Shown here piece by piece: positions 6,683-15,483 of a stretch of DNA of 64,000 bases. Source of the stretch: G963666895 sp963666895 (GTDB taxonomy: Bacteria > Desulfobacterota > Desulfovibrionia > Desulfovibrionales > Desulfovibrionaceae); assembly GCA_963666895.2 (NCBI GenBank), contig CAXXNS010000001.1, positions 248,001-312,000 on the forward strand, given 5' to 3'. Numbering within the stretch: position 1 is the first letter of the stretch; each line of letters starts with the position of its first letter. A program made the translations under genes and the position numbers. Under the pieces are notes generated by a model, which was given only the letters and a program-made list of their open reading frames with translations, was not told the origin of the DNA and did no database searches.

Positions 6683-9661
6683 TCACTCATCCAAAGGCTC
6701 CATACGGTCAAAGGCCAGCAGAATGAGGCCGTGTTCCGCATCGTCTCCCATCAAGGCCCGGGCGTTGAGGCGCATGCGTTTCTTGCCCATGCCGGGGAAA
6801 TCATGCTCCATTACAAAGCCTTCGATGGTGGTCTTTTCGGGGAGAATATCCTCAAGCAACTCCTTGAAGCTCGGCAGTTCCCACGCGCCATTATTCAGGT
6901 CGTACAACAGTTTCCCAGCCGACTCACGCTCGGTCGTCTTGAATTCCCGGCAGAAGGAGCGGTTGGCCGAAATCACGCGCATCCCTGAATCCAGGACCAG
7001 AAGCGGCTCCATGATCGTATTGAACGTGGATTCGGCCAGTTCCCTGGCCTTCCTGTATTCCTGCTCGGTTCGCTTGAGCGGGGTGATGTCGGTAAAGGTG
7101 GCCACCGCGCCGTCGATGACGTTGTCCACGGTGCGGTAGGGCATGATCCGGAGCAGGAACCAGGAATCGTTGGCCCGGACCTCACTGGTCAAGGTGTTGA
7201 GGTTCTCCAGGACCCGGTGCACGTCCTTTTCGAACTCGGGAAAATTGATGCGCATGGCGATCTCGCCCACCGGCCTTCCGACGTCCGTCTCGCGAAGACT
7301 CATGATCTTGGACATCTGCGGCGTGAACCGACGGACGAGCAGGTCGTCGTCCAGAAACAGGGTGGCCACCTGCGTGCTCGCAAGGAGGTTCTTCATGTCG
7401 TCGCTGACATGCTGGAGTTGTTCGTTCTTTCCCTGCAATTCGGAGTTCAGGGTGACCTGCTCCTCGTTGATGGACTGCATCTCCTCCTTGGCCGTTTCCA
7501 ATTCCTCGTTGGTGGACTTCAACTCCTCGTTGGTGGACTGGAGTTCCTCGTTGGCTGATTTCAGTTCCTCGTTGGCCGCCTCGTATTCCTCGATCATGGC
7601 CTGCATGTCTTCGCGATTCTGACGCAACTCCGCTTCCAACTCCCGGATGCGCTGGGCGGCCGCCTCGGACAGTTCCTTGTCGTCGCGAGGGTCGAGGCAA
7701 ACCATTTTCGGATCGACTTCATGAAAGGTGATCATGAAGCAGGACTTGTTGGCATCCTTCAGGCTGGTCGGCTTGATGCGGACGTTCACCCAGGTCTCGT
7801 GCCCGTTTGTCCTGAAGACGATACCCCTGCGCACCTGTTCCTCGTTCTTGGCCGCCGCTGTGGTCAGGGCGGTGGAAAGGTGGAAGGACAAGCCCTCCCT
7901 TGCCATTTCCAGAACATTCACCGAGGGAATTCCCTCCCTGGGTTCCAGGTATTTCCCGGTGCGGCCGTGGAAATACAAAATGTCACCCTTGCGATTCACC
8001 AGGACCGAAGGCGGGACGCACTCCTCCAGCAGGAATTGCCTGGCCGCCTCCTTCATGTTGAATCCTCCCGGGGGAACATAGCGGGTGTCCGGGAGTTCCG
8101 CGACCCTTCCCAGGGACGCTTCCGGGAGAGACAAATCAAGATCACCACGCGCTCGCACCTTGGCGTTTCCTTTCTTGATTCGGAAGATGCGGTGTTTCTT
8201 GTTCACTTCATCAAAAGGTTCGGGCAAGGCGGACACGCTTTCCGAGGTGCCAAGCAGCAGGAGCCCTTTGGGTTTGAGGGCGTACCGGAAATGGGAAAGA
8301 ATCCGTTTCTGGGCCTCGGGTTTCATGTACATCAGGAGGTTGCGGCAAACCACCAAGTCTATGTTCGAAAACGGCGGGTCCTGGATGATGTTCTGCTCGG
8401 CGAAGACAAGCATTTCGCGAATCTCGCGCCTGGCCTGGTACTTGTCTTTCTGGTCCACGAAGAAACGCTTGAGGCGCTCCTCGGAAATGTCGGCCTCTAT
8501 ATTCCTGTGGAAGCGACCGCGCCGGGCGGAATCGATGGCCTCGGGGTTGATGTCCGTGGCGTAGATGTCCACAGACAGGGGGATGTCCGCCTGATCGAAA
8601 AGCTCCTTTATCAGGATGGCCAGGGAGTAGGCCTCCTCCCCGGTTGCGCAGCCGGGAACCCAACAGCGGAAGGACTCCCCCTTGCCGCCCCGCAAATTCC
8701 CCTTGAGGGCCTCGCCCAAGGCCTCAAACACATCCGGGTCGCGGAAAAAGTTGGTTACCCCGATGAGAAAGTCTCGGAACAGGGCCTTGCTCTCGTTCTT
8801 GTCGTCACGCAAGAACATTACGTAATCTTTGATCTCGTCCAGTTGGTGGAAGTCCATGCGGCGGCGAATGCGGCGGTTGATGGTGCTATCCTTGTACAGG
8901 GCGAAATCGTGGCCAACACGGTTCTTGAGCGTCAACAACAGTTTATCCCGCCAGCTCTGCGGAATCTGCTCCTCCGTGATCTTCAATTTGGCGTGCTGGG
9001 CGCCCATCTTGCGGGCGAATCCTGCCAGATGCGCGGGCATGTCCGACGGTTTGAGCACCAGGTCGGCCAACTGCTCGTTGATCACGCTCTGGGGCATGAT
9101 CGAATACTCCGTGCTCTTCGGATCCTGGACGATGATCAGGCCGTTCCTCTCGCGGACGGACCGCGCGCCCAGCGTGCCGTCGGTGTTGGAGCCCGAAAGA
9201 ATCACGGCCACGGCCAAATCCTCGGCCTCCAGGGCCAGGCTGCGCAGCAGGAGGTCAATGGTCATTTTCCCTTCGAACGCGCTGTCCATGATCTGGAGAC
9301 GCTGATCATACAGGGCCATGCCATTGCCGGGAGGAGCGACATAAACGACCCCTCTGCTGATGGGCATGCCGTCTTGGCCCAACAGGACCTCATGAGAGGT
9401 GTGCTTGCGGATGAGGTTGGTCAGGAGTTCCTGATCCGTGGATTCGGACTGGTGCTGGGCGATGAAGAACGTGCAGCCGCTATCGCTTCCCAGGTGGTCG
9501 AAGAATTCGAAGAGCGCTTCCAGCCCACCGGCCGACGCCCCGATGCCGACCATCAGATTGGCCTGAGCAAGCGCGCCGTGACCACGTACGGCAATGGCCT
9601 TGTCGGCAGTCTTGGGGGACTTGCCCTTTGTGGCGGGAACTTTTTTCTTGCCCGCGGCCAT
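6683..9661 (-). CDS. CheB-CheR fusion with coiled coil and PAS domains (left copy)
   Basis: 992 aa. CheB methylesterase domain (about 35-225) with catalytic S43 (GASAGG), H70 and D161; CheR methyltransferase domain (about 235-500) with the SAM-binding GCATGEEAYSLA; a PAS-like region; a long coiled coil of NEEL repeats (about 665-745); two PAS domains to the end. Such fusions modify, or act in place of, chemoreceptor-like sensors and feed adjacent kinases. The hybrid kinase gene starts 50 bp downstream, so the pair forms one operon, broken here in the kinase. All catalytic residues are present. Upstream homology with the right copy ends at about 9676, so promoters may differ. Confidence 0.88.
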   Translation of the reverse strand: MAAGKKKVPATKGKSPKTADKAIAVRGHGALAQANLMVGIGASAGGLEALFEFFDHLGSDSGCTFFIAQHQSESTDQELLTNLIRKHTSHEVLLGQDGMPISRGVVYVAPPGNGMALYDQRLQIMDSAFEGKMTIDLLLRSLALEAEDLAVAVILSGSNTDGTLGARSVRERNGLIIVQDPKSTEYSIMPQSVINEQLADLVLKPSDMPAHLAGFARKMGAQHAKLKITEEQIPQSWRDKLLLTLKNRVGHDFALYKDSTINRRIRRRMDFHQLDEIKDYVMFLRDDKNESKALFRDFLIGVTNFFRDPDVFEALGEALKGNLRGGKGESFRCWVPGCATGEEAYSLAILIKELFDQADIPLSVDIYATDINPEAIDSARRGRFHRNIEADISEERLKRFFVDQKDKYQARREIREMLVFAEQNIIQDPPFSNIDLVVCRNLLMYMKPEAQKRILSHFRYALKPKGLLLLGTSESVSALPEPFDEVNKKHRIFRIKKGNAKVRARGDLDLSLPEASLGRVAELPDTRYVPPGGFNMKEAARQFLLEECVPPSVLVNRKGDILYFHGRTGKYLEPREGIPSVNVLEMAREGLSFHLSTALTTAAAKNEEQVRRGIVFRTNGHETWVNVRIKPTSLKDANKSCFMITFHEVDPKMVCLDPRDDKELSEAAAQRIRELEAELRQNREDMQAMIEEYEAANEELKSANEELQSTNEELKSTNEELETAKEEMQSINEEQVTLNSELQGKNEQLQHVSDDMKNLLASTQVATLFLDDDLLVRRFTPQMSKIMSLRETDVGRPVGEIAMRINFPEFEKDVHRVLENLNTLTSEVRANDSWFLLRIMPYRTVDNVIDGAVATFTDITPLKRTEQEYRKARELAESTFNTIMEPLLVLDSGMRVISANRSFCREFKTTERESAGKLLYDLNNGAWELPSFKELLEDILPEKTTIEGFVMEHDFPGMGKKRMRLNARALMGDDAEHGLILLAFDRMEPLDE

Positions 9662-9967
9662 TGCAGGGGTCCTATATGAATTATTTATACAGGTTGCATC
9701 CGGCGGGGCGCGTTAGGCTTTTCATTCCCTCTTGCCCATGCGGCGCAAACATGGATGTCCGACAGGGAAAACCTATTAGTACAAAATTAGCTTAAGCACA
9801 GTCGATCGATATACGCAAGACGCAATCCTGGACTGAAACGCCCACCACAAGCGGTTCCGGCCGCAAAGCCGCCCATGGTTGAATGAAGAAACGCCCCGCG
9901 CGGCCTATGGTTTCGGGGAACGCATTACCTACTCGGCCAGCCGCTCCTGAAGCCGTCGCGGCATATG

Positions 9968-10696
9968 TCAGACTTCCTGGCGGCCAATATGATACGGCAG
10001 CAAACGGTCGGTTTCCTTCTTGACCACGGCGTAGCACTCGCAGCACAGCTGCTCCAACTTGAGCCGGTCGAGCACCGTGATGTGCCCGCGGTTGTACTCG
10101 ATGACGCCGAGTTTCTGCAGCTTGCCCGCGGCTTCGGTGACGCCCTCGCGGCGCACACCGAGCATGTTGGCGATGAGCTCCTGGGTCATGGACAGCTTGT
10201 TGCTCGGCAGGCGGTCCAGCGAGAGCAGGAGCCAGCGGCACAGCTGCTGGTCGATGGTGTGGTGGCGGTTGCAGACCGCCGTCTGGGCCATCTGCGTGAT
10301 CAAGGCCTGCGTATAACGCAGCATCAGTTGCATCAGGTCGCCGTGGAGGTTGAACTCCTCCTTGAACTTCTGCGCCGCCAGCCGGTAGGCGTCCCCGCCG
10401 CTTTGCACAATGGCCCGGCTCGGAGTGCTTTCCCCGCCCATGAACAGGGACACGCCGATGAGGCCTTCGTTGCCCACTACCGAGATTTCCGCCGAGGCCC
10501 CGCTTTCCATCACATAGAGCAGCGACACGATGGAGTCGGTGGGAAAATATACGTGGCGCAGGGTGTCCCCGGATTCATACAAGACCTTGCCGAGCGGCAT
10601 GGGCGTCAACTCGAGATACGGAACCAGGCGCGCCTGAACCGAGGCGGGCAAGACGGCAAGCAGGTGGTTTTGCAACGGCGTGGGTGTTTCGGACAT
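9968..10696 (-). CDS. Crp/Fnr-family transcriptional regulator
   Basis: 242 aa. The cyclic-nucleotide-binding-like beta-roll spans about 20-130 (GKVLYESGDTLRHVYFPTDS), followed by a long dimerisation helix and a winged helix (about 165-225: LSMTQELIANMLGVRREGVT). No Fnr-type cysteine cluster is seen at the N-terminus, so oxygen sensing by an iron-sulfur cluster is unlikely. It is transcribed away from the small stress-protein cluster, and a conserved box (10804-10820) lies about 110 bp upstream of its start and in front of three gene groups, so it is the best candidate for binding that box. The 290 bp between its stop and the cassette to the left hold no recognisable gene. Confidence 0.88.
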   Translation of the reverse strand: MSETPTPLQNHLLAVLPASVQARLVPYLELTPMPLGKVLYESGDTLRHVYFPTDSIVSLLYVMESGASAEISVVGNEGLIGVSLFMGGESTPSRAIVQSGGDAYRLAAQKFKEEFNLHGDLMQLMLRYTQALITQMAQTAVCNRHHTIDQQLCRWLLLSLDRLPSNKLSMTQELIANMLGVRREGVTEAAGKLQKLGVIEYNRGHITVLDRLKLEQLCCECYAVVKKETDRLLPYHIGRQEV

Positions 10697-10803
10697 GTCA
10701 ATTTTTCAATGGCTACGTTTCGGCGGCGCGGCTGATCCATTCCAAAGACTTGTCCATTCTATACGTGCCCACATGCATATTTGCAAGGAATACTCGCCCA
10801 ACG

Positions 10804-10890
10804 TGTCCTACCGCACAGACACTATCCGGATGCCTGTCTATACGTACAACATGGGGAATCTCCCCAGACGGCAATCGGAGATGAAGCCAT
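10804..10890 (+). promoter_or_regulatory. Shared box and leader, copy 1
   Basis: TGTCCTACCGCACAGAC (10804-10820), followed by CGGATGCCTGT, a TATACG-like -10, a GGGGAATCTCCCC hairpin and GGAGATGAAGCC. About 85 bp are nearly the same as 12764-12851. The box contains an inverted repeat GTGTC/GACAC suited to a dimeric regulator. The 190 bp between this leader and the first gene (11083) contain short hydrophobic frames but no gene I can support. Confidence 0.65.
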
Positions 10891-11082
10891 GCACGGAATC
10901 ATTGCAGTCCTTTTCCACTCTTTTGGGGCACTCGGGCCAGTCTTCTTGCATGTCCCGAAGAATTCATCCGGATTATTCCTGTCGTGGCCATCGCCCCGAT
11001 CCTGGTCCGAATCTTTGGCTTCAATGGCTCATGGCCGCCAGGACACAAACCATTCTTCACAACAAAACACGCGGAGCAACCC

Positions 11083-11241
11083 ATGTCGTTAGGAACCATT
11101 CTTTTACTGGTCCTCATCTTGTTCATCATCGGCGTCATCCCCAGATGGCCGCACAGCCGTTCGTGGGGTTATGGGCCCATCGGGGTTCTCAGCGTCGCCC
11201 TTGTCGTCGTCCTGGCGCTGTTGCTCCTGGGCAAACTCTAA
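11083..11241 (+). CDS. DUF3309-type small membrane protein
   Basis: 52 aa: MSLGTILLLVLILFIIGVIP, then RWPHSRSWGYGP and a second hydrophobic helix ending LLLLGKL. Two short transmembrane helices linked by a W-P-H-S-R-S-W-G-Y-G-P turn are the hallmark of this family, found in environmental proteobacteria beside stress and envelope genes. No biochemical role is established. The ATG at 11083 fits the length of the paralogue at 12910-13068; longer upstream extensions lack the family pattern. Confidence 0.8.
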   Translation: MSLGTILLLVLILFIIGVIPRWPHSRSWGYGPIGVLSVALVVVLALLLLGKL

Positions 11242-11320
11242 CGGCGCCTGACAGAGCCTGCCTTTGCAATAGAGAGAACTCGCGACCCATGGCAGCGTTA
11301 CACAGGTCTCAACCCAGGAG

Positions 11321-11647
11321 ATGTCCATGAAAAGAAAACATTTCTTCAAAGCAATGCTGCTTGCAGGGGCATTGACCCTGGCTGCCGGGCCAGCGATGTC
11401 ACAGAACACGACGGACTCAATACCCGAGCAGAACGGTCCGCACTGGACACAAACCCCGTCCGACAAGGAACGGGCCCTCCTATTCCTTCTTACTGCCCTC
11501 GCACTCCGATCCCAAGCCGGCATCGGCGGGACGACCACCGAAGGCACAGGACGGGAGGCAAGACAGCGCCTGGACCTTGCCTGCATACCACCTGAATTTT
11601 CTGTTTCAAGGCACTTACACACTCTATCGGAGGGGTATCATGACTAG
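11321..11647 (+). pseudogene. Degenerate paralogue of the secreted protein at 13202
   Basis: Starts MSMKRKHFFKAMLLAGALTL with a good signal peptide (cleavage near PAMSQ), then NGPHWTQTPSDKERALLFLL, parallel to the DGTLWMQSTSDEKRAFLYG of 13202-13579. After that the similarity stops and the remaining 50 residues are low in character and end differently. It is probably a gene copy that lost its C-terminal two thirds by deletion or frameshift. The signal peptide may still be made. Confidence 0.55.
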
Positions 11648-11915
11648 CATTTTAAAAGATCATGTGGCGTTGGAAACCAAGGTCAGTGACATTACCGGCG
11701 GAAGCGGCCGACTTACCGGCGATCAAAGCGACTTGATGGAAGGCATTTCCACGTACCTACATGGCGTGGGCTATCCGGCCATGAAGGACGACATTCTTAA
11801 ACAGGCCCAAAATAACGGTGCAAGCCCATCCGTGCTCAATGCCATCAAAAAGGTACCCGGGCGGCATTACGCTAGCCCGGATGAGCTGTTGAAGAAATTC
11901 AGCGAGCTCGGCTGA
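11640..11915 (+). CDS. DUF2795 domain protein
   Basis: 91 aa, with the family pattern YPAMKDDILKQAQNNGASPS, then VLNAIKKVPGRHYASPDEL: a compact helical domain of about 50 residues found in small soluble proteins of unknown role in many bacteria. Strong GGAGGGG before the ATG. A close paralogue lies at 29032-29304, which shares even the N-terminal SGRLTGDQSDLMEG segment, so the two derive from a duplication within the island. Confidence 0.8.
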   Translation: MTSILKDHVALETKVSDITGGSGRLTGDQSDLMEGISTYLHGVGYPAMKDDILKQAQNNGASPSVLNAIKKVPGRHYASPDELLKKFSELG

Positions 11916-12044
11916 TTGTTCACTCCCTGGTGTGGATCGACGGAGGTATTCCATCAGTCCTGAAGCAGTGACAAGAGCTGGGTTGAATCAAAACATCAGT
12001 ATCGTGAATCATGGTGCTATGGACTATTTAGCTGGAGGGACAAC

Positions 12045-12218
12045 ATGTTGTACTGGGTAGTGGTCTTCTTCCTTCTTGCTGCGGTGGCCGGTGTGTTCGG
12101 TTTCGGCGGCCTTTCCGCCGCCTTTGTCGGGGGCGCCAAAATCCTGTTCTTCGTGTTCATCATTTTGCTGGTGCTGGCCCTGCTTTTTGGCTGGCGAGGC
12201 CGTCGGAGGCGGTCATGA
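12045..12218 (+). CDS. DUF1328 (YtjA-like) small membrane protein
   Basis: 57 aa: MLYWVVVFFLLAAVAGVFGF, then GGLSAAFVGGAKILFFVFII and a basic tail RGRRRRS. Two transmembrane helices with the A-G-x-x-G-F-G-G-L motif define this family of stress-associated inner-membrane peptides. GGAGGGA precedes the ATG. Its stop overlaps the start of the next gene (ATGA), indicating coupled expression. Confidence 0.85.
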   Translation: MLYWVVVFFLLAAVAGVFGFGGLSAAFVGGAKILFFVFIILLVLALLFGWRGRRRRS

Positions 12219-12682
12219 CCATTCGTGAAAAATTGCTGGCAATGGATCTGCCAGATGTAAAGCATCTGGTCGTCGGTTTGGTGGTGATCGTCGCCTTGAC
12301 CATGGGGCTGGGCCTGTTGGCCGGGTGCGGCGATACCCCAGAGGCAGAGAAGATGAAACAGGAGGCCGGAACGGCCGGACAAGAGACCACGGACGCCGAT
12401 CAGAAAACCTTTGAAGAGGAAAAGGAAGCGTTCGTGCAGAGCATGGAAGAGAAAATGCAGGCCTTGGAAGCACGGATTGCTGAACTGAAGTCCTCGACCC
12501 AGGCCGGCGCCGACGAGGCGGGGCGTGAACTGGAGGCGAAATGGAACGACCTCAAGGCCGGGATGGAAGAGGCTGGAAATGCCAGCCGGGAAGCCTGGGA
12601 CGACATTCGCCAGTCCATGACCAAGGGCATGGATGGCCTCCGACAGAGCCTGGACGAACTCACGGCCAAATCGACTCCGTAG
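12215..12682 (+). CDS. Coiled-coil lipoprotein
   Basis: 155 aa. A hydrophobic segment (about 18-37) ends in a lipobox-like LLAGCGD, followed by an acidic, Ala/Glu/Lys-rich helix from about 50 to 150 with heptad character (EEKEAFVQSMEEKMQALEAR). Probably a lipid-anchored periplasmic or outer-membrane helical protein; the lipobox lies rather far from the N-terminus, so a simple membrane anchor is the alternative. Overlaps the DUF1328 gene by 4 bp. Confidence 0.7.
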   Translation: MTIREKLLAMDLPDVKHLVVGLVVIVALTMGLGLLAGCGDTPEAEKMKQEAGTAGQETTDADQKTFEEEKEAFVQSMEEKMQALEARIAELKSSTQAGADEAGRELEAKWNDLKAGMEEAGNASREAWDDIRQSMTKGMDGLRQSLDELTAKSTP

Positions 12683-12763
12683 GCCGCGCCCGGTACGCGT
12701 GCCGACCCAATGGCCGGGTCCTGCGGACAGATTCGCGGGCTCGGTCTTTTTACTCCCCCAACG

Positions 12764-12851
12764 TGTCCTACCGCACAGACGCTACCCGGATGCCTGTATA
12801 TACCGGTAACATAGGGAATCTCCCCAAACGGCAACCGGAGATGAAGCCATG
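12764..12851 (+). promoter_or_regulatory. Shared box and leader, copy 2
   Basis: Same box TGTCCTACCGCACAGAC (12764-12780), then CCGGATGCCTGT, a TATACC/TAACAT -10 region, GGGAATCTCCCC and GGAGATGAAGCC, nearly identical to 10804-10890. It precedes the second DUF3309 gene by about 130 bp. Confidence 0.65.
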
Positions 12852-12909
12852 CTTGAAGTCAACCATCAAAACACAACGCACCTTAGCTAGTAAATACAAG
12901 GAGTAAGGT

Positions 12910-13068
12910 GTGCCACTTGGAACAATCCTCTTGGTGGTTCTCGTCCTGCTTGTTCTCGGTGTCGTCCCGGTATGGCCGCACAGCCGTTCATGGGGCTTCG
13001 GACCGAGTGGTATCTTTGGCCTGATACTTGTCGTCGTGCTGGCGCTGTTCCTCATGGACAGAATCTAG
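12910..13068 (+). CDS. DUF3309-type small membrane protein, second copy
   Basis: 52 aa from a GTG start with AAGGAG upstream: VPLGTILLVVLVLLVLGVVP, then VWPHSRSWGFGPSG and a second helix ending LFLMDRI. Same length and layout as the gene at 11083-11241, and both sit behind the same leader, so leader plus gene were duplicated together. Confidence 0.8.
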   Translation: MPLGTILLVVLVLLVLGVVPVWPHSRSWGFGPSGIFGLILVVVLALFLMDRI

Positions 13069-13201
13069 CGGGTGAAGGACGAACATGTCCGCATACCCTC
13101 GGCTGGAAAACGCACAAGTCAATAACCACTGATCTTGTCAACTCCTTTGCGGAGGATCAGACGGATCCGTCATTGAACAGAACCCAAACCACGAGGTATG
13201 T

Positions 13202-13579
13202 ATGAAAAAAACGAATCTTTTTATGATGCTGCTGGCCGGAATGCTGCTCCTGTCCGCCGTCCCGGCAATGTCCGCGCAAACAACGGAAAACGTGCCCGAG
13301 TTGGACGGCACGCTCTGGATGCAATCCACTTCCGACGAGAAGCGGGCCTTCCTGTACGGCGCGGGGAGCGCCATCGCGGTGGAGTACAACGTCCGCACCA
13401 GACACGACGAGCAGCCCTCCAGGTTCGTCCAAGGCTGGGTGGATGCCTTCAATGACAAGACCTGGCCCCAATTGGAGCGCGAAATCGATCAGTACTACAT
13501 CAACAATCCGACCAGAATGAACGAACACGTTCTCCACGTCATGTGGAACAACATGATCAAGCCTAACCTGAAGGACTAA
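13202..13579 (+). CDS. Secreted hypothetical protein
   Basis: 125 aa with a clear signal peptide (MKKTNLFMMLLAGMLLLSAV, cleavage near AMSAQ). The mature part has an N-terminal DGTLWMQSTSDEKRAFLYGA, a central ESxxSRF-like QPSRFVQGWVDAF and a helical C-terminus (NEHVLHVMWNNMIKP). This resembles small periplasmic Rap1a/Tai-like helical proteins, but without the cysteines I would want to be sure. It lies 10 bp from the glycine-zipper gene. A truncated paralogue is at 11321-11647. Confidence 0.75.
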   Translation: MKKTNLFMMLLAGMLLLSAVPAMSAQTTENVPELDGTLWMQSTSDEKRAFLYGAGSAIAVEYNVRTRHDEQPSRFVQGWVDAFNDKTWPQLEREIDQYYINNPTRMNEHVLHVMWNNMIKPNLKD

Positions 13580-13589
13580 GGGTGCATCC

Positions 13590-13826
13590 ATGAGAAAGGT
13601 GATCGCCTCTGCATTGATAGTGGCGTTTCTTGGATTCGGTTCATTCGGCTGCACGAACATGAGCCCCACCGAGCAGGGCGCTGTCTCCGGCGGGGTCATC
13701 GGCGCCGGAGCCGGTGCAGGCATCGGCTTACTGACGGGCGGCAACCTGGTGACCGGCGCGCTCATCGGCGGCGCCATCGGGGCCATTGGCGGCGGGCTCT
13801 ACGGCAACTCCGAGGAAGACAACTAG
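13590..13826 (+). CDS. Glycine-zipper lipoprotein (YMGG-like)
   Basis: 78 aa. Signal peptide ending in the lipobox FGSFGC (Cys near residue 21), then GAVSGGVIGAGAGAGIGLLT and IGGAIGAIGGGLYG: a glycine-zipper membrane-associated segment as in OmpA-linked or SlyB-like lipoproteins, which influence envelope integrity under stress. Closely follows 13202-13579 and is probably co-transcribed with it. Confidence 0.8.
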   Translation: MRKVIASALIVAFLGFGSFGCTNMSPTEQGAVSGGVIGAGAGAGIGLLTGGNLVTGALIGGAIGAIGGGLYGNSEEDN

Positions 13827-13910
13827 CCTCCCGGAAAAAGACTTCGCCCCCCAGGCCAGAAGCGTGCTGTTTCTCATAAACCATGTAACCAATCATGAAG
13901 GAGCGCTCCC

Positions 13911-14228
13911 ATGACGATCTTCAAGCTGATTCCCCTGTTGTGTCTTACCGCCCTGCTGATATTCTCCATTGGTTGCGCGGCGACACGGACACAGGAAAGC
14001 ACCGGCGAGTACATCGACGACACCACCATATCGACCAAGATCAGGGCGGAACTTCTGGCCGAGCCCAATCTGAAATCCAGTCAAATCAGTGTGGAAACAT
14101 TCAAGGGTGCTGTACAGTTGAGCGGCTTTGTCAGTTCCGTGGAACAGACCAACACCGCAGTCTCGATAGCGCGCAACGTCAACGGCGTGGTCGAAGTCCA
14201 CAATGACATGCTCATAAGAGGGCAGTAA
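13911..14228 (+). CDS. BON-domain lipoprotein (OsmY-like)
   Basis: 105 aa. Lipobox FSIGC (Cys near 22) followed by one BON domain (about 35-103): DDTTISTKIRAELLAEPNLK, SQISVETFKGAVQLSGFV and AVSIARNVNGVVEVHN. BON domains bind phospholipid surfaces; single-domain periplasmic members are typical of osmotic and envelope stress responses. GGAG precedes the ATG, and a strong terminator follows 10 bp after the stop. Confidence 0.88.
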   Translation: MTIFKLIPLLCLTALLIFSIGCAATRTQESTGEYIDDTTISTKIRAELLAEPNLKSSQISVETFKGAVQLSGFVSSVEQTNTAVSIARNVNGVVEVHNDMLIRGQ

Positions 14229-14238
14229 TACTGTCGGA

Positions 14239-14273
14239 GGTCGCGCCGAACCTGAATCACGGCGCGACCTTTC
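14239..14273 (+). terminator. Rho-independent terminator after the BON gene
   Basis: Perfect 10-bp arms GGTCGCGCCG (14239-14248) and CGGCGCGACC (14260-14269) with an 11-nt loop, followed by TTTC. Ends the small stress-gene operon. Confidence 0.85.
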
Positions 14274-14530
14274 AACCTTGCGGGGGTTACCGCACTGCCG
14301 AAAAGCCACCCATCTATTTGTAGTAACAGGGCATTCCGGAGAGGCCGGGTGCCCCTTGAGAGGACGCAAATATGTGCTCCGGTGCGGTCGAATCGTAAAC
14401 AGAATTGGCCATGTATACCGTTTCAGAAGAGATGACGAACGAGGCTGGCTGGAATGCGTTTGTGCTTAGCCGGACAGAACTTCTATCGACATCATTCCAT
14501 TTCCTCGCGGCACCGGATTAGGAGGCTCTC

Positions 14531-14920
14531 ATGGACGGGATCGGCTGGTTTGTCGTGGTCGGACTGGGTGCGGGCTTGGTGGCCAACATCATCAAGAAGG
14601 AATGCCTGCCCTACCTCATCATCAATTTTCTTGCCGGTATTATCGGCGCTTTAATCGGGGTCTTGGTGTATCGATTTGTTGACGCCAACCCTGGGGAGCA
14701 ATCCGGTTTGTTGCTCGCAGCCGCCATGGGCGCGGTGCTCTTGATCCTGGACACATACTTGGTCCAAAACATGGCGACGGGACGACTCTGGATACTGACG
14801 GTTTTGGATTCGGGGACATCGTGCAACTTGAGCTTTCTTGCCATGGAACAGGAAGGACAGGACACGCCCAATGGACGTATGTCTCTTGATCGGCCGCAGC
14901 CTTCCATGCCCAGTCGCTGA
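14531..14920 (+). CDS. GlsB/YeaQ-like membrane protein with unusual C-terminal extension
   Basis: 129 aa. The first 75 residues have three hydrophobic helices with Gly-rich faces (WFVVVGLGAGLVANIIKK, INFLAGIIGALIGVLVYRF, LLLAAAMGAVLLIL) as in the transglycosylase-associated/GlsB stress family, normally about 80-90 aa long. The last 45 residues (from about MATGRLW) are polar and unlike the family, so the original stop was probably lost to a frameshift. GGAGG lies before the ATG. The 250 bp upstream hold no gene. Confidence 0.7.
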   Translation: MDGIGWFVVVGLGAGLVANIIKKECLPYLIINFLAGIIGALIGVLVYRFVDANPGEQSGLLLAAAMGAVLLILDTYLVQNMATGRLWILTVLDSGTSCNLSFLAMEQEGQDTPNGRMSLDRPQPSMPSR

Positions 14921-15053
14921 CAAGAAGTGGTCCCCGTCTTTAGGGCCATCGTGCCCACGTGTAAAGTCCCCGTAAACCAAGCCCATTGGCCAAGTCGAGA
15001 TTTGTGGCCCCATCGACGACGAAAGGCCCCCGGCGAGCCCACTGAACGTGAAA

Positions 15054-15351
15054 CATTCAGCAGCTTGCCTCAAGACTAATTCAATTATGATAGGTGATTA
15101 ACGTGAGTTATCGAAGCCGATTCCCGGCCCGACATTCAGTAAACATTCAGTGACATGAAAAAAGGGGCCACGACGATTGTCGTAACCCCTTGATATTCTG
15201 GTGGAGCTGGAGGGAATCGAACCCACGACCTCTTGAATGCCATGCAGGTGGATACGAAAATAAGTTTCAATAAATCATGATGTTATTGAACAGTCAGCAT
15301 AGTCGAATCGAACGAAACCCGACATGGGCAGACCAATGATATTCAGTCCCG
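15054..15351 (-). repeat. 298-bp repeat A: tRNA-Ala(GGC) fragment, terminator and element arms
   Basis: Nearly identical to 29469-29766 along its whole length; its left two thirds also match 57120-57316. On the minus strand it holds the anticodon arm to CCA end of tRNA-Ala(GGC) (15199-15243), then a terminator (15158-15191, GGGG/CCCC stem with T-run) and ACATTCAG boxes. The sequence right of the anticodon is not tRNA, so no tRNA is made. It reads as a junction between two elements inserted at tRNA-Ala. Confidence 0.8.
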
Positions 15352-15483
15352 ACCTCCCAACTAGGGGCTTCGTATCCCCATGTTCACGGGGGCAACCAAC
15401 TCAGGGATTCATGCCTGGTGCCGTCGGGAAATTCCTTGCAGCTGGTATTACTTTTCACTACCATGAACGAAAAGGAGGCTGCA

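Larger units (their letters stand above)
4103..9676. repeat. Left copy of a 5.57-kb direct duplication
   Basis: This segment matches 51341-56912 base for base apart from scattered substitutions and a few indels. Homology starts abruptly at TTCTTTCCGCCGAG inside a small upstream gene and ends just upstream of the CheB-CheR gene start. It carries the protease, hybrid kinase and CheB-CheR-PAS genes in the same order and orientation. In this copy the small first gene is beheaded and the kinase has two frameshifts. Confidence 0.92.

Noticed and set aside
7480..7580. Tandem repeat-like array, considered as CRISPR or minisatellite
   Set aside because: These are the NEEL heptad repeats of the coiled coil in the CheB-CheR protein, also present at 54717-54817; no spacers. 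No CRISPR array was seen anywhere in the window.
7721..9679. 652-codon frame opposite the CheB-CheR gene (and 661 codons at 54958-56943)
   Set aside because: Long antisense frames are expected opposite GC-rich genes; the minus-strand frame carries all catalytic motifs and both antisense frames merely mirror it.
10781..11092. Small hydrophobic frames between the leader and the first DUF3309 gene
   Set aside because: Different frames each carry part of a hydrophobic stretch; no start or family pattern stands out. Possibly a decayed gene, not supportable.
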